Positions 34,468 through 43,775 are shown, counted from the stretch's first letter. The stretch is DNA of 64,000 bases from SKPT01 sp040905445 (GCA_040905445.1 JBBDRN010000032.1:1-64000); one strand, 5' to 3'. The notes: generated by a model not told the origin, from the sequence alone. Translations and numbers: made by a program.

Positions 34468-34562
34468 CCGCCCCTGCCGGGGCGGGACGCTGCGGTCAAC
34501 CCTTTTCCACGGGTTTCGCTGCGCTGCACCCGTGGCTACAACCCGCAGCCCCTGCGGGGCTG
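34468..34562. repeat. three consecutive intergenic hairpins downstream of dinB
   Basis: CCGCCCC/GGGGCGG (34468-34485, 4-nt loop), CCACGGGT/ACCCGTGG (34507-34535) and CAGCCCC/GGGGCTG (34546-34562, 3-nt loop) follow each other 25-106 bases after the dinB stop. The first may end dinB transcription, though no T-run follows. The set looks like a repetitive extragenic palindrome cluster. Confidence 0.6.
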
Positions 34563-34643
34563 AAGTCTGGCGCTGGCGATTGCGATTGCGGCGCGGGGTT
34601 GGCGTCAGGCCCCGAAAATCGCGGATGAACCTGATTTATAGCG

Positions 34644-34733
34644 GGCGCCACTGACAAGGGCGTCTTCGGCCTTGCCCGTGTTTGCCGTCGTTCGCACTGA
34701 CAAGCTCCGCGGACCGCGCTTGTCAGTAGCACC
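34644..34733. repeat. twin-hairpin dispersed repeat, copy C
   Basis: Same organisation as copy B: CGCCACTGACAAGG on the left, GTCTTCGGCCTTG, GCACTGACAAGCTCCGCGG, then CTTGTCAGTAGCACC on the right. A few substitutions sit in both arms. Between dinB and phoB. The rest of 34444-34892 holds no gene. Confidence 0.85.
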
Positions 34734-34892
34734 GTCGACGCTACGAGGCTGTGGCATGCGCTCTAACGCGGTTCTCGCCGGTGCCTAACCGTGGGCTCAC
34801 AGGCAGGGGGTACTCTTTGGGCGGGAGCCGGTGGCCGCGCGGTGAGGCCAGCTTGACCGGCTGACCGTGTAGACTGACGGATTGGACCGCCC

Positions 34893-35615
34893 ATGAGCGA
34901 GCGTATGGAGCACGAGAACGACGGGCCGCGCGTGCTGATCGTCGAGGACGAGCAGGACCTCTTGCACCTGCTGCAGTACAACCTGGCGCGCGAGGGGTAC
35001 GCGGTGACGACGGCGGAGAGCGGGGAGCAGGGGCTGCGGCTGGCGCGGGCCGATCCGCCGGAGCTGGTGCTGCTGGACCTGATGCTGCCGGGGATGGATG
35101 GGCTGGAGGTCTGCCGGGCGCTCAAGTCGCGGCAGTCGACGCAAGGGGTGGTGATCGTGATGCTGACGGCGCGGGGGGAGGAGGCGGACATCGTGCGCGG
35201 GCTGGAGCTTGGGGCGGACGATTACATCACCAAGCCGTTCAGCCCGCGGGTGCTGCTGGCGCGGCTGCGGGCGGTGCTGCGGCGGCGAGGCGCGGATGCG
35301 GGCGAGGAGGCGGACGAGACGGCGAGCATCAAGGCCGGGCCGATGACCATCCACCCCGATCGCCACGAGGTGGTTGTGGCGGGCGAGCCGGTGGCGTTAA
35401 CGGCGACGGAGTTCCGGCTGCTGGTGACGCTTGCGCGGCGGCCGGGGCGCGTGTTCACGCGGCAGCAGATCATCGAGCGCGTGCACGACGGGCTGGCGGC
35501 GGTGACCGATCGGTCGGTGGACGTGCAGGTCGTGTCGCTGCGGCGCAAGCTCGGCGAGCCGGGGCAGGCGATCGAGACGGTGCGCGGCGTGGGGTATCGG
35601 CTTAAGGCGTATTGA
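34893..35615 (+). CDS. phoB: PhoB-type response regulator
   Basis: 240 residues. Transcription regulator of the phosphate response, phosphorylated by PhoR. Receiver domain: VLIVEDEQDLLHLL acidic pair, phosphoacceptor Asp62 in LLDLMLPGMDGLEV, VMLTAR, and the switch Lys in DYITKPFSPRVLL. The C-terminal winged helix (about 140-238) shows LTATEFRLLVTLARRPGRVFTRQQI and DRSVDVQVVSLRRKLGEPG, ending IETVRGVGYRLKAY, the OmpR/PhoB pattern. No strong ribosome binding site precedes it. phoR starts 17 bases later. The convergent pst-phoU cluster and its Pho box make the PhoB assignment firm. Confidence 0.93.
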   Translation: MSERMEHENDGPRVLIVEDEQDLLHLLQYNLAREGYAVTTAESGEQGLRLARADPPELVLLDLMLPGMDGLEVCRALKSRQSTQGVVIVMLTARGEEADIVRGLELGADDYITKPFSPRVLLARLRAVLRRRGADAGEEADETASIKAGPMTIHPDRHEVVVAGEPVALTATEFRLLVTLARRPGRVFTRQQIIERVHDGLAAVTDRSVDVQVVSLRRKLGEPGQAIETVRGVGYRLKAY

Positions 35616-35631
35616 GCGGCAGGAGCCTGGT

Positions 35632-36933
35632 TTGATCAATGCGATGATCTGGATGGCGGTTGGCTTCGCCCTGGCCGCGGGGCTCGTGGCGGCGGTCGCG
35701 GGCCCCGCGGTGTGGCGGCTGATGCGCGCGGCGCGCCGCCTGGCGCAGGGTGACGTGAGCCATCGCATCGGCATCGAGGGGCCCCGGCCGCTCGCGTCGC
35801 TCGCCGGGTCGCTGAACCAGATGGGGGCGCAGCTCGAGGACCGCTTCGAGACGGTCATGCGCCAGCGCAACGAGCTGGGCGCGGTGCTGTCGTCGATGAT
35901 CGAGGGCGTGATCGCCATCGATCTCGAGGAGCGCATCATCAGCCTCAACGAGGCGGCGGGTGAGCTGCTGGGGATCGACGTGCCGGCGGCGGTGGGGCGC
36001 CCGATCCAGGTCGCGGTGCGCAACGTCGCGCTCCAGCGGTTCGTCGATCGCACGATCCAGAAAGGCGTGGCGCTCCAGGAGGAGATCACGATGCGCCGCG
36101 ACGGCGAGGGGGCGTCGGATCAGCGCATCCTCGAAGCGCAGAGCGCGCTGCTGCGCGACGGGGACGGGCGGGAGATCGGCGCGCTGCTCGTGCTGCACGA
36201 CGTGACGCGGCTGCGGCGTCTGGAGGCGGTGCGGCGGGACTTCGTCGCCAACGTCTCGCACGAGATCAAGACGCCCGTGAGCACGATCAAGGCGGCGGTC
36301 GAGACGATGGTCGACGACCCGCGGCACGACACGGACACGCGGCAGTTCCTGGAGATGGTGGCCCGGCAGTCGGACCGCCTCGCCGCGATCGTGGACGACC
36401 TGTTGAGCCTGGCGCGCCTCGAGCAGGAAGGGGGGCGCATCCGGGCGGAGCTCGCGCCGGCGCCGGTGTCGGAGGTGCTGCAAAGCGTGCTGGAGGTGTG
36501 CCAGCCGATGGCGCAGCAGAAGCGGATCACGATCGCGCTGGCGTGCGAGCCGGCGCTCGCGGCGGCGATGAACGGGCCGCTGCTGGAGCAGGCGGTGATG
36601 AACCTGGTGGACAACGCGATCAAGTACAGCGGGGAGGGGACGCGCGTTGACGTGCAGGCACGGGAGCAGGACGGCGAGTTGGTGATCAGCGTGCGCGACG
36701 AGGGGCGCGGGATCGAGCCCGAGCATCTGCCGCGCATCTTTGAGCGGTTTTACCGCACGGACCGGGCGCGCAGCCGGGCGCTGGGGGGGACGGGGCTGGG
36801 GCTGTCGATCGTCAAGCACGTGGCGCAGGCGCACGGCGGGTGGGTGGCGGTGGAGAGCGAGCCGGGGCAGGGCAGCACGTTTCGAATGCACCTGCCGATG
36901 CGGGTGGCGCCGGGGCCGGAGGGAGCGGGGTGA
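35632..36933 (+). CDS. phoR: PhoR-type sensor histidine kinase
   Basis: 433 residues, TTG start with AGGAG six bases upstream. One N-terminal membrane helix (about 5-25) leads into a HAMP-like linker (30-70) and a PAS domain (about 80-190; MIEGVIAIDLEERIISLNEAAGELLG). HisKA contains FVANVSHEIKTPVSTIKA with the phospho-accepting His210. The ATPase domain shows NLVDNAIKYS (N box), VRDEGRGIEPEHLPRIFERFYR (G1/F box) and GGTGLGLSIVKH (G2 box). This is the normal PhoR layout with little periplasmic sequence, so it probably senses the state of the Pst transporter through PhoU. Ends 26 bases from the convergent phoU gene. Confidence 0.93.
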   Translation: MINAMIWMAVGFALAAGLVAAVAGPAVWRLMRAARRLAQGDVSHRIGIEGPRPLASLAGSLNQMGAQLEDRFETVMRQRNELGAVLSSMIEGVIAIDLEERIISLNEAAGELLGIDVPAAVGRPIQVAVRNVALQRFVDRTIQKGVALQEEITMRRDGEGASDQRILEAQSALLRDGDGREIGALLVLHDVTRLRRLEAVRRDFVANVSHEIKTPVSTIKAAVETMVDDPRHDTDTRQFLEMVARQSDRLAAIVDDLLSLARLEQEGGRIRAELAPAPVSEVLQSVLEVCQPMAQQKRITIALACEPALAAAMNGPLLEQAVMNLVDNAIKYSGEGTRVDVQAREQDGELVISVRDEGRGIEPEHLPRIFERFYRTDRARSRALGGTGLGLSIVKHVAQAHGGWVAVESEPGQGSTFRMHLPMRVAPGPEGAG

Positions 36934-36959
36934 GCGGGGGTGCGCGGGGGTGAACGGAG

Positions 36960-37658
36960 TCAGCCTGATGATGCGTCGGGGCTGGCCGCGTCGGACGGCG
37001 CGCGGGGGTGGCGGAAGATGTCGCCCTCGGTGATGTAGAGCACGTCTTCGGCGATGTTCACGGCGTGGTCGCCGATGCGCTCGAGGTTGCGCGACACGCT
37101 GATCGTGTGCATGTAGAGCTCGACCTTGTCGGCGTCGGCGCGGATGGCGGCCGCGACGCGGTCGTACATCGCGCGGTGGCTGACGTCGAGCTGGTTGTCG
37201 AGCCGGCGCACCCGTCGGGCCTGGTCCGCGTCGACGTTGACCAGCGCGTCGAGGCTCTGGCGGAGCATGTCGCGCGCGTGACGGGCCATCGCGTCGAGGT
37301 TGAACGGCAGCGGGCCTGTCGTCTGGCGCTCCTCGGCGAGGAAGTGCGCCTGATCGGCGACGTTGACCGCCAGGTCGCCGATGCGCTCCAGCTCGTTGTT
37401 GATCTTGAGGATGGCGATGATGTAGCGCAGGTCGAACGCCACGGGCTGGTGCAGCGCGAGCGTGTGCAGGCACTCCTCCTCGACCTCCAACTCGTACTGG
37501 TCGATGGCGTCGTCGGCGTCGATGACCTTGCGGGCCGCGTCGACGTCGAAGCGATGCACCGCGTCGAGGGCGTCGGCGACGCTCTGCTCGACCATCGCGG
37601 CGAGAGTGGAGATCATCGTCTTGAGCTTGTCGATCTGTCGGTGGAGATGGGTGGCCAT
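36960..37658 (-). CDS. phoU: phosphate signalling protein PhoU
   Basis: 232 residues; ATG at 37658. PhoU links the Pst transporter to PhoR and keeps the regulon off when phosphate is plentiful. Two three-helix bundles are visible: the first from MATHLHRQIDKLKTMI through LRYIIAILKINNELERIGDLAVNVADQ, the second through MYDRVAAAIRADADKVELYMHTISVSRNLERIGDHAVNIAEDV. Both carry the E/D-xxx-D metal motif ExxRxGDxxxNxAE. A short disordered tail ends PDASSG. It is the last gene of the pst cluster, about 95 bases after pstB. Confidence 0.96.
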   Translation of the reverse strand: MATHLHRQIDKLKTMISTLAAMVEQSVADALDAVHRFDVDAARKVIDADDAIDQYELEVEEECLHTLALHQPVAFDLRYIIAILKINNELERIGDLAVNVADQAHFLAEERQTTGPLPFNLDAMARHARDMLRQSLDALVNVDADQARRVRRLDNQLDVSHRAMYDRVAAAIRADADKVELYMHTISVSRNLERIGDHAVNIAEDVLYITEGDIFRHPRAPSDAASPDASSG

Positions 37659-37752
37659 GTGGGGATTTCCTGCGGGCGGTGTCGACGTAACAGGTTCGTC
37701 GTGGTTGGAGGCGCCCTTCCCCCGGCCTTTCCCGGCGGGAGGGGGGAGGATG

Positions 37753-38664
37753 TCAGCCGAAGCGGCCGGTGATGTAGTCCTCGGTCTCGCGCAGGCGTGG
37801 CTTGGTGAACATGTCGGCGGTGGGGCCATACTCGATGAGTCGGCCGAGGTACATGAAGGCGGTGTAGTCGCTGGTGCGCGACGCCTGCTGCATGTTGTGG
37901 GTGACGATGAGGACGGAGTAGTCGCCCTTGAGCTCGCCGATGAGCTCCTCGATCTTGCTCGTGGCGAGCGGGTCGAGCGCGGAGCAGGGTTCGTCCATGA
38001 GCAGGACCTCGGGCTCGGCGGCGATGGCGCGGGCGATGCACAGCCGCTGCTGCTGCCCGCCGGACAGGCTGAGGCCGCTGTCCTTGAGCCGGTCCTTGAC
38101 CTCGTCCCAGAGCGCCGCAGCGCGGAGGGAGCGTTCGCAGACGGCGTCAAGGACGCTGCGCTTGCGCTCGCCGTCGATGCGCAGGGAGTAGACGACGTTT
38201 TCGTAGATGGACATGGGGAACGGGTTGGATTTCTGGAAGACCATGCCCATGCGTTTGCGCAGCTCGATGACGTCGACGGCCGGGTTGTAGATCGGGTCGC
38301 CGCTGAGATACATCTGACCCTTGATGGAGACGGTGTCGATCAGGTCGTTAAGGCGGTTGACGGATCGGAGGAGGGTGGACTTGCCGCAGCCGGAGGGCCC
38401 GATGAGGGCGGTGACCTTGCCGCGGGGGATGCGCATGGCGACGTCGTGCAGGGCCTGAGTCTGGGCGTACCAGAGGTTGAAGTGGTCGATGTCCAGCACG
38501 GGGTGCTCTTCGGCCAGCGCGACGTGAGTTTCGGTGTCGACCGGTTCACCGCGCGCGATGGCGCTGAGGCGGCCGTCGGTCTTGAGCTGGTTGTCGTCAA
38601 GCTGGGTGTTCATGGCGGGTTCGTCATCCCGGGTGGTAAATGTGATTCTTTCAAAACTGTCCAT
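37753..38664 (-). CDS. pstB: phosphate ABC transporter ATPase PstB
   Basis: 303 residues from ATG 38664, which overlaps the end of pstA by 14 bases; MNTQLDD at 38613 is an alternative start. Energises phosphate import by PstCA. Walker A GPSGCGKSTLLRSVNRLND, the PstB-specific VFQKSNPFPMSIYENVVYSLRI Q-loop, signature LSGGQQQRLCIARAIA, Walker B VLLMDEPCSALDP, and H-loop IVTHNMQQASRTSDYTAFMYLG are all present. The C-terminal RETEDYITGRFG is the standard PstB ending. The N-terminal extension of about 55 residues (typical PstB is about 255) is acidic and unmatched. Confidence 0.96.
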   Translation of the reverse strand: MDSFERITFTTRDDEPAMNTQLDDNQLKTDGRLSAIARGEPVDTETHVALAEEHPVLDIDHFNLWYAQTQALHDVAMRIPRGKVTALIGPSGCGKSTLLRSVNRLNDLIDTVSIKGQMYLSGDPIYNPAVDVIELRKRMGMVFQKSNPFPMSIYENVVYSLRIDGERKRSVLDAVCERSLRAAALWDEVKDRLKDSGLSLSGGQQQRLCIARAIAAEPEVLLMDEPCSALDPLATSKIEELIGELKGDYSVLIVTHNMQQASRTSDYTAFMYLGRLIEYGPTADMFTKPRLRETEDYITGRFG

Positions 38665-40939
38665 CGGCGAAGCGTCGTCGCAGGCGCGTGCGCAGGAAGA
38701 AGGCGGCGAGGTTGAGCACGGCGATGATGCCGATGAGCAGCAGCGTGGTGGTGTAGACCATGGGCTTGGCGCCTTCGCTGTCGGGGCTCTGGAAGCCGAC
38801 GTCGTAGATGTGAAAGCCCAGGTGCATGAAGCTGCGGTCGAGGTGAAGGAACGGCGCGGAAGCGCTGACGGGCAACTCCTGGGCCATGGTGACGGCGCCG
38901 ACGAGCATAAGGGGGGCGACTTCGCCGGCGCCGCGGGCCATGGCGAGGATCATGCCGGTCATGATGCCGGGCATGGCGCGGGGCAGGACGATGCGGCGAA
39001 TGGTCTGCCACTTGCTCGCCCCGCAGGCGTAGGAGCCCTCGCGCATCGAGCGCGGGACGGCGGCAAGGGCTTCCTCGGTGGCGACAATGACGACGGGGAG
39101 CGTGAGCAGGGCGAGGGTGAGCGAGGCCCAGAGGACACCGCCCTTGTTGAAGACGGGGTTGCCCTCGGCGGCCTGCGCGGGGAAGAAGCCGCCGAAGAAG
39201 GGGTTGCGGATGACGAGCCAGAGCGTGACGCCGACGGTGATCATCCAGAGGCCGCCGGTGACGTAGCCGAGCAGCCGCGCGGCGGGCGTTTTGCCGTCGT
39301 GGGTGCGAAGGTGCATCCAGGTCGCGCCGGCGGCGGCGAGCGCCACGGCGGCCAGCATGGCGAGGCCGACGAGCCACGGGAGCACGCCCGCGGGGTTGGC
39401 GGGGCCACTGTCGACGAAGTTGCCGACGATGTAGCAGAAGAACCCGAGGCCGAAGACGCCGAAGACGATGCTGGGCACGCCGGCGAGGTTGTTGACCGCG
39501 ATGCGCACCGCGCTGACGATGGGACCGCCCCGGGCGTACTCGCGCAGGTAGAGCGCGGCGAGCACGCCGAACGGCACGACAACGATGCACATCAGCAGCG
39601 TCATCGTGACCGTGCCGACGATCGGCGGCAGGACGCCACCCTCGGTATTGGCCTCGCGCGGCGGCTCGGTGAGAAACTCGCGCCAGCGGTCGACGTAGAC
39701 GCCCAGCTTGTCGGCGAGTGTGAGCTGGTTGGCGGGGTAGGCGCGCACGATCTGGTCGAGCGCGAGCTCGCGCTGCTGCTGGACGCGGTACGACGCGGTG
39801 ATCGGCACACCCGCCGCCGGGGCCCCGTCGAGCTCGATCGACACGCGGCCGGCGCGGTGGTCGACCGCGCCGGCGACGAGCGTCGCGGAGCCGGCGGTCT
39901 GGACGAGTCGGCCGTGACCGTCATCGCGCGCGGCAAGGAGCGGGGGCGGGTCGCCCGCGTCATCGGTGTCGTCGTCGGCAATGCGCAGCTCGAGCGTCCC
40001 GCCGATGACGCGCCAGGTGGCGTAGTCGCCGCCGGGGGTGGGCAGGTCGGCGTCAATGCGCCGCTGGTCGTGCGTGCGGCCGACGATCTGTGCGGGCATC
40101 GCCTGCGTCTGCGACGTGTCAGTGACGAGACGGTAACGTTCGTTCTGGTCGTTGAGCGCGTCGATCTGTTCGCGGATCTCGGCGTGGCGCGTCCGGGCCC
40201 ATTGGCGCACCTCGTCCAATCGCGCCAACGCGGCCTGGTAGGCGGGGCTGTCGTCGCCGTGACGCAGCCGCGCCTGCACAAGCTCGAGGCGGGCGTGCTC
40301 CTCGCGATCATTGACTTCGCCGCTGTCGACGCGCTCGAGGCGATGGCGCTGCCGGGCGCGGGCGAGCACGGCCGGGTGGTGCTCGTTGAAGAGGGCCCAC
40401 ACGCGGTCGGGCGCGGTGGCGACCTGCTCGCCGTCGATGATGAAGCCCGCGGGGATGCCGAGCATCGGCCCCCACGTGCGGCGCTCGGCGAAAATGGCCC
40501 AGTCGGGATAGCGCTCGCCTTCGACGTCGGGGCGGCCGATCCATCGGAAGGGCGAGCCGGACAACTCGCGATTGCCCACCTGGATGAGATCCCGCCGGAC
40601 GAGGCCGAGCGCGCCGGGCGCGGCCTCGACGTCGCCTGGTGCGGCGTCGATATACTCGCCGCGCGCCACCACGCCGAGGACGACGTCGCCGTGCGCGGTG
40701 GTCAGCTCGGCGATGGGGCGAGGCCAGAACGTCGCGGCGCCCTGGATGACGACGAGCGCGACCAGGGCGAGGATCATGAACGAGCAGACCGCCAGCCCGC
40801 CACCGATGAGCCAGACCATCGGCTCGCCGTGGGCGCTAAGCGACGGGCGGCGGTGCTTGCGCGGCGACGCGCTGCCGCGCCCGCGCGGGGCGGAAGCGGG
40901 GTCGCGGCGTTGCGGTTGGTGCTTCGTGGCCATCGTCAT
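38651..40939 (-). CDS. pstA: phosphate ABC transporter permease PstA, greatly enlarged
   Basis: 762 residues against about 290 in E. coli. A basic N-terminus, one helix (about 42-66, MVWLIGGGLAVCSFMILALVALVVI), then about 330 residues of presumed periplasmic sequence with a helical Arg/Glu-rich stretch (RHRLERVDSGEVNDREEHARLELVQARL) and beta segments. The permease core begins near 430 (LPPIVGTVTMTLLMCIVVVPFGVLAALYLREYA). It contains VNNLAGVPSIVFGVFGLGFF, an inserted pair of helices plus loop (IRNPFFGGFFPAQAAEGNPVF), the EAA coupling loop ALAAVPRSMREGSYACGASKWQTIRRIVLPRAMPGI, and GAGEVAPLMLVGAV. Start overlaps the pstC stop by ATGA. Extended PstA forms exist in some other bacteria; this one is long even so. 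Confidence 0.92.
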   Translation of the reverse strand: MTMATKHQPQRRDPASAPRGRGSASPRKHRRPSLSAHGEPMVWLIGGGLAVCSFMILALVALVVIQGAATFWPRPIAELTTAHGDVVLGVVARGEYIDAAPGDVEAAPGALGLVRRDLIQVGNRELSGSPFRWIGRPDVEGERYPDWAIFAERRTWGPMLGIPAGFIIDGEQVATAPDRVWALFNEHHPAVLARARQRHRLERVDSGEVNDREEHARLELVQARLRHGDDSPAYQAALARLDEVRQWARTRHAEIREQIDALNDQNERYRLVTDTSQTQAMPAQIVGRTHDQRRIDADLPTPGGDYATWRVIGGTLELRIADDDTDDAGDPPPLLAARDDGHGRLVQTAGSATLVAGAVDHRAGRVSIELDGAPAAGVPITASYRVQQQRELALDQIVRAYPANQLTLADKLGVYVDRWREFLTEPPREANTEGGVLPPIVGTVTMTLLMCIVVVPFGVLAALYLREYARGGPIVSAVRIAVNNLAGVPSIVFGVFGLGFFCYIVGNFVDSGPANPAGVLPWLVGLAMLAAVALAAAGATWMHLRTHDGKTPAARLLGYVTGGLWMITVGVTLWLVIRNPFFGGFFPAQAAEGNPVFNKGGVLWASLTLALLTLPVVIVATEEALAAVPRSMREGSYACGASKWQTIRRIVLPRAMPGIMTGMILAMARGAGEVAPLMLVGAVTMAQELPVSASAPFLHLDRSFMHLGFHIYDVGFQSPDSEGAKPMVYTTTLLLIGIIAVLNLAAFFLRTRLRRRFADGQF

Positions 40940-43674
40940 AGCTGAAACGCCCGTTTGCGGAAGCGCAGGCGGACGACTTCGGCGAGCGTGTTGACGACGA
41001 ACGTCAGGCCGAAGAGGACCAGCGCTGCGAGGAAGAGCATGCGGTAGTGGGTGGTGCCGACGGCGGCCTCGGGCAATTCGACGGCGATGTTGGCCGAGAG
41101 GGTGCGGAAGCCGTTGAAGATGTTCATTTCGAGGACGGGGGTGTTGCCGGCGGCCATGAGGACGATCATGGTTTCGCCGGCCGCGCGGCCGAGGCCGATC
41201 ATGGACGCGGAGAAGAGGCCGCTCATCGCGGTGGGCACGATCAGGCGGATGGCGGTCTGCCAGGGCGTGGCGCCGGCGCCGAGCGAGGCGGAGCGGAGGT
41301 GATCGGGCACGGCGCTCAGGGCGTCCTCGGCGATGGTGTAGATGATGGGGATGATGGCGAAGCCCATGACGAAGCCGACGACGAGGGCGTTGCGCTGGGC
41401 GTAGCCGCCAATCGGGGAGAGGTCGATGCCGGCAACGGTGAACTCGCCGCGCGGGTCGAGGCTCCAGGGCACGGTGGCGGCGTCGAACCAGAGCCAGGGG
41501 TAGCCGGCGAGGATCAGCCCGGCGAGGCCCGCGAGCGCGACGGTGGCGGCGATGCCGAGGGCGAACTTGGCGATCTCCAGCAGGGCGAAGCGCGAGCGGG
41601 ACCAGTGCTCGCCGACCATGCGCAGCGCGGGGTTGATCCAGAGCGCGAAGGCGAGGGCGACGACCACGGCGCAGACGGGCAAGAGGAGGAGGAACCAGCC
41701 GGGGGCGCCGGTGCCGACGTGCCCGGCGAGCCAGGAGCGCGTGTCACCGGAGAAGAGGAGCTGCTCGACGCCGCGTCCGCCGAGGAAGGCGACGACGAGG
41801 GCGAGCGGGGTGACGGCGAGGATGCAGGTGAACCGCCAGGGGCTGAGGACGACGTGCCAGCGATAGGGCATGAGCTGCCAGAGGTAGGCACAGGTGAGGT
41901 AGGTCATCGGGAGGGCGATGAACGCGAGCAGCATGGCGGGGACGAAGCGGGCGACGATGGGCGCGATGACGAGGGCGGCGACGAAGCCGAGCACGACGCT
42001 GGGCAGGGACGCCATCATCTCGATGACGGGCTTGATGCGGGCGCGTGTTTTGCGGTGAAGGAACTCGCTGGTGTAGACGGCGGCGAGCAGCGCCAGCGGC
42101 AGGCCGAACATCATCGAGTAGAGCGTCGCCTTGAGCGTGCCGAAGATGAGCGGCACGAGGCCGAACTTGGGCTCGAAGTCGTCGGCGGCGGCGGAGGATT
42201 GCCACATGTGCAGCGGGCGGGTGTAGTCCTCGTACCAGACGGGCTGAAGGACGGACTGAAGCGTGACCGCCGGGTGGCCAGGCTGCATGCGCCAGTTGTG
42301 CAGGCCCGCGGCGGTGGCGGCGACGATGCCGTCGTCGCGCGGCGTCATCGTCACCTGGTCGATCGCGTCGCCGGTGCGGGCGCGGGTTTCGAGGACGAGG
42401 TTGTCGGCGGTGACGTGGTAGAGCCGAACCGTGCCGTCGCTGTAGCCGACACTGAGCATGCGGCTGCGCAGCGATCGGCCGAGGCTGGTGACGGCGGCGC
42501 CGCTGGCCGGGCCAGGCAGCTCATGGGCGTTGACCATTCGCATGCCGTCGGCTTCGAACCCCCCTTCCGGGGCCTGGTCGACCGCATCGAGCGCGTCGAC
42601 GACGCCCGCGGCCTCGATGCGCTGTGCCTCGCGGGCGGGGATGCGGAACCAGACGCGCGTGCGGCCGAGCGAGTCGCCGGTCACCAGGCTGTGGCGTCCG
42701 AGCATGAACCCGGCGGCCGTCAACGTCTCGCCCGGTTCGGGCACGAGATCGATCGCCTCGACGACGCGCGGATTGTCACGATCGCGCAGGTCGTAGCGCA
42801 GCAGGTGGCCGTCGTCCCAGATGACGAAGATGTTGTCGCCGAGGCCGACCATTTGAATGTAATCGGGCGCGCCGCGATCGGCGGGGAGCGTGAAGGGCAG
42901 GTCGCAATCGCTGAGCTCGACGCGCACCTGGCCGGTCATGAGATTGCGCCGCCGGCGCATCTCGCTCAGCAGCAGGCGGCCGTCGTCGGTGTAGCTGACC
43001 ATGATGGGGCCGGTGCGGCGGGTCGTGTGGCTGAGGTGGCGGATGGGCGACGGCTCGTCGAGGTCGGCCGGCTCGTCGAGCGCGATCTTGACGGCCCGGT
43101 AGCGGAACTGGTCGCGCGGGGTGAGGACGACGGCGCCCTCGCGGTAGGCGCGGACCTCGTCGACGCTCATGTCGTGGTATGCGGCGGGGATGTCCGCGCG
43201 ACTGATGAAGCTGGTTTCGAACGTGATGTCGGCGCGCTGCACCTGGCCATTGGCGAAGCCGAACACGGCGTCGCCGCCACCTTCGCCGAACGATGCGGCG
43301 GTGAGCTCGCGGTCGGGGAAGAGGTCGCGCTGGTCGATGGTTTCGCCGGTGGCGAGCAGGAAGACGTGGAGTTTGCCGTCGGGCATGACGGTCCAGGCGA
43401 GATTGCGGTGGTCATCGACGGCCAGGTGCAGGGGCCGGGCGTCGGCGGCGTCGCGCCAGGGTCGGGCGTAGGAGGCTTGCTCGCGGGCTTCGCCGGCGAA
43501 GAAGAGCGGCGCCGCTTCCCAGACGAGGAAGAGGCAGACGCCGAGCACGGCGAGGATGGTGCCGATGCCGCCGACGGTGATGAGGCTGCGGGCGACGATG
43601 TCGCCGACCTTCACGCGAAGGGTCGTGCGCCGGCGTCGCTGTCGGCCGGTGAGTGTCGGGGGCTGTTGGCTCAT
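40936..43674 (-). CDS. pstC: phosphate ABC transporter permease PstC with large beta-propeller-like insert
   Basis: 912 residues against about 320 in E. coli. After a basic N-terminus and one helix (about 29-58) there are about 440 periplasmic residues built of recurring beta units, for example LAWTVMPDGKLHVFLLATGE, IMVSYTDDGRLLLSEM, NIFVIWDDGHLLRYDLRDRD, RMLSVGYSDGTVRLYHVTAD and GIVAATAAGLHNWRM. These read as WD40/propeller blades. The permease core starts near 505 (LVPLIFGTLKATLYSMMFGLPLALLAAVYTSEF), holds MMASLPSVVLGFVAALVIAP, an inserted multi-helix stretch (about 590-730), and the EAA loop ALSAVPDHLRSASLGAGATPWQTAIRLIVP with GRAAGETMIVLMAAGN. A propeller could dock the binding protein or another partner; inference. 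Confidence 0.92.
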   Translation of the reverse strand: MSQQPPTLTGRQRRRRTTLRVKVGDIVARSLITVGGIGTILAVLGVCLFLVWEAAPLFFAGEAREQASYARPWRDAADARPLHLAVDDHRNLAWTVMPDGKLHVFLLATGETIDQRDLFPDRELTAASFGEGGGDAVFGFANGQVQRADITFETSFISRADIPAAYHDMSVDEVRAYREGAVVLTPRDQFRYRAVKIALDEPADLDEPSPIRHLSHTTRRTGPIMVSYTDDGRLLLSEMRRRRNLMTGQVRVELSDCDLPFTLPADRGAPDYIQMVGLGDNIFVIWDDGHLLRYDLRDRDNPRVVEAIDLVPEPGETLTAAGFMLGRHSLVTGDSLGRTRVWFRIPAREAQRIEAAGVVDALDAVDQAPEGGFEADGMRMVNAHELPGPASGAAVTSLGRSLRSRMLSVGYSDGTVRLYHVTADNLVLETRARTGDAIDQVTMTPRDDGIVAATAAGLHNWRMQPGHPAVTLQSVLQPVWYEDYTRPLHMWQSSAAADDFEPKFGLVPLIFGTLKATLYSMMFGLPLALLAAVYTSEFLHRKTRARIKPVIEMMASLPSVVLGFVAALVIAPIVARFVPAMLLAFIALPMTYLTCAYLWQLMPYRWHVVLSPWRFTCILAVTPLALVVAFLGGRGVEQLLFSGDTRSWLAGHVGTGAPGWFLLLLPVCAVVVALAFALWINPALRMVGEHWSRSRFALLEIAKFALGIAATVALAGLAGLILAGYPWLWFDAATVPWSLDPRGEFTVAGIDLSPIGGYAQRNALVVGFVMGFAIIPIIYTIAEDALSAVPDHLRSASLGAGATPWQTAIRLIVPTAMSGLFSASMIGLGRAAGETMIVLMAAGNTPVLEMNIFNGFRTLSANIAVELPEAAVGTTHYRMLFLAALVLFGLTFVVNTLAEVVRLRFRKRAFQL

Positions 43675-43725
43675 GGGGGATGCGTCAAGCCGTCGATCGG
43701 GGTGGGCGAAGGGGCGAAAGCGAAA

Positions 43726-43775
43726 GATGGGCGGTCAGGCCCATCGTCCGGCAGGCCCGCGCTGTGGTACGCGGG
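43726..43775 (-). terminator. tandem hairpins between pstS and pstC, possible attenuator
   Basis: Read on the minus strand after the pstS stop: CCCGCG/CGCGGG (43756-43775), then GATGGGC/GCCCATC (43726-43745, 6-nt loop) followed by CTTTCGCTTTCG. They could partly terminate or protect the message and so give more PstS than permease. No clean T-run is present. Confidence 0.4.

Noticed and set aside
34850..34880. Pho box upstream of phoB
   Set aside because: CTGACC-like words are present but not at 11-bp spacing.
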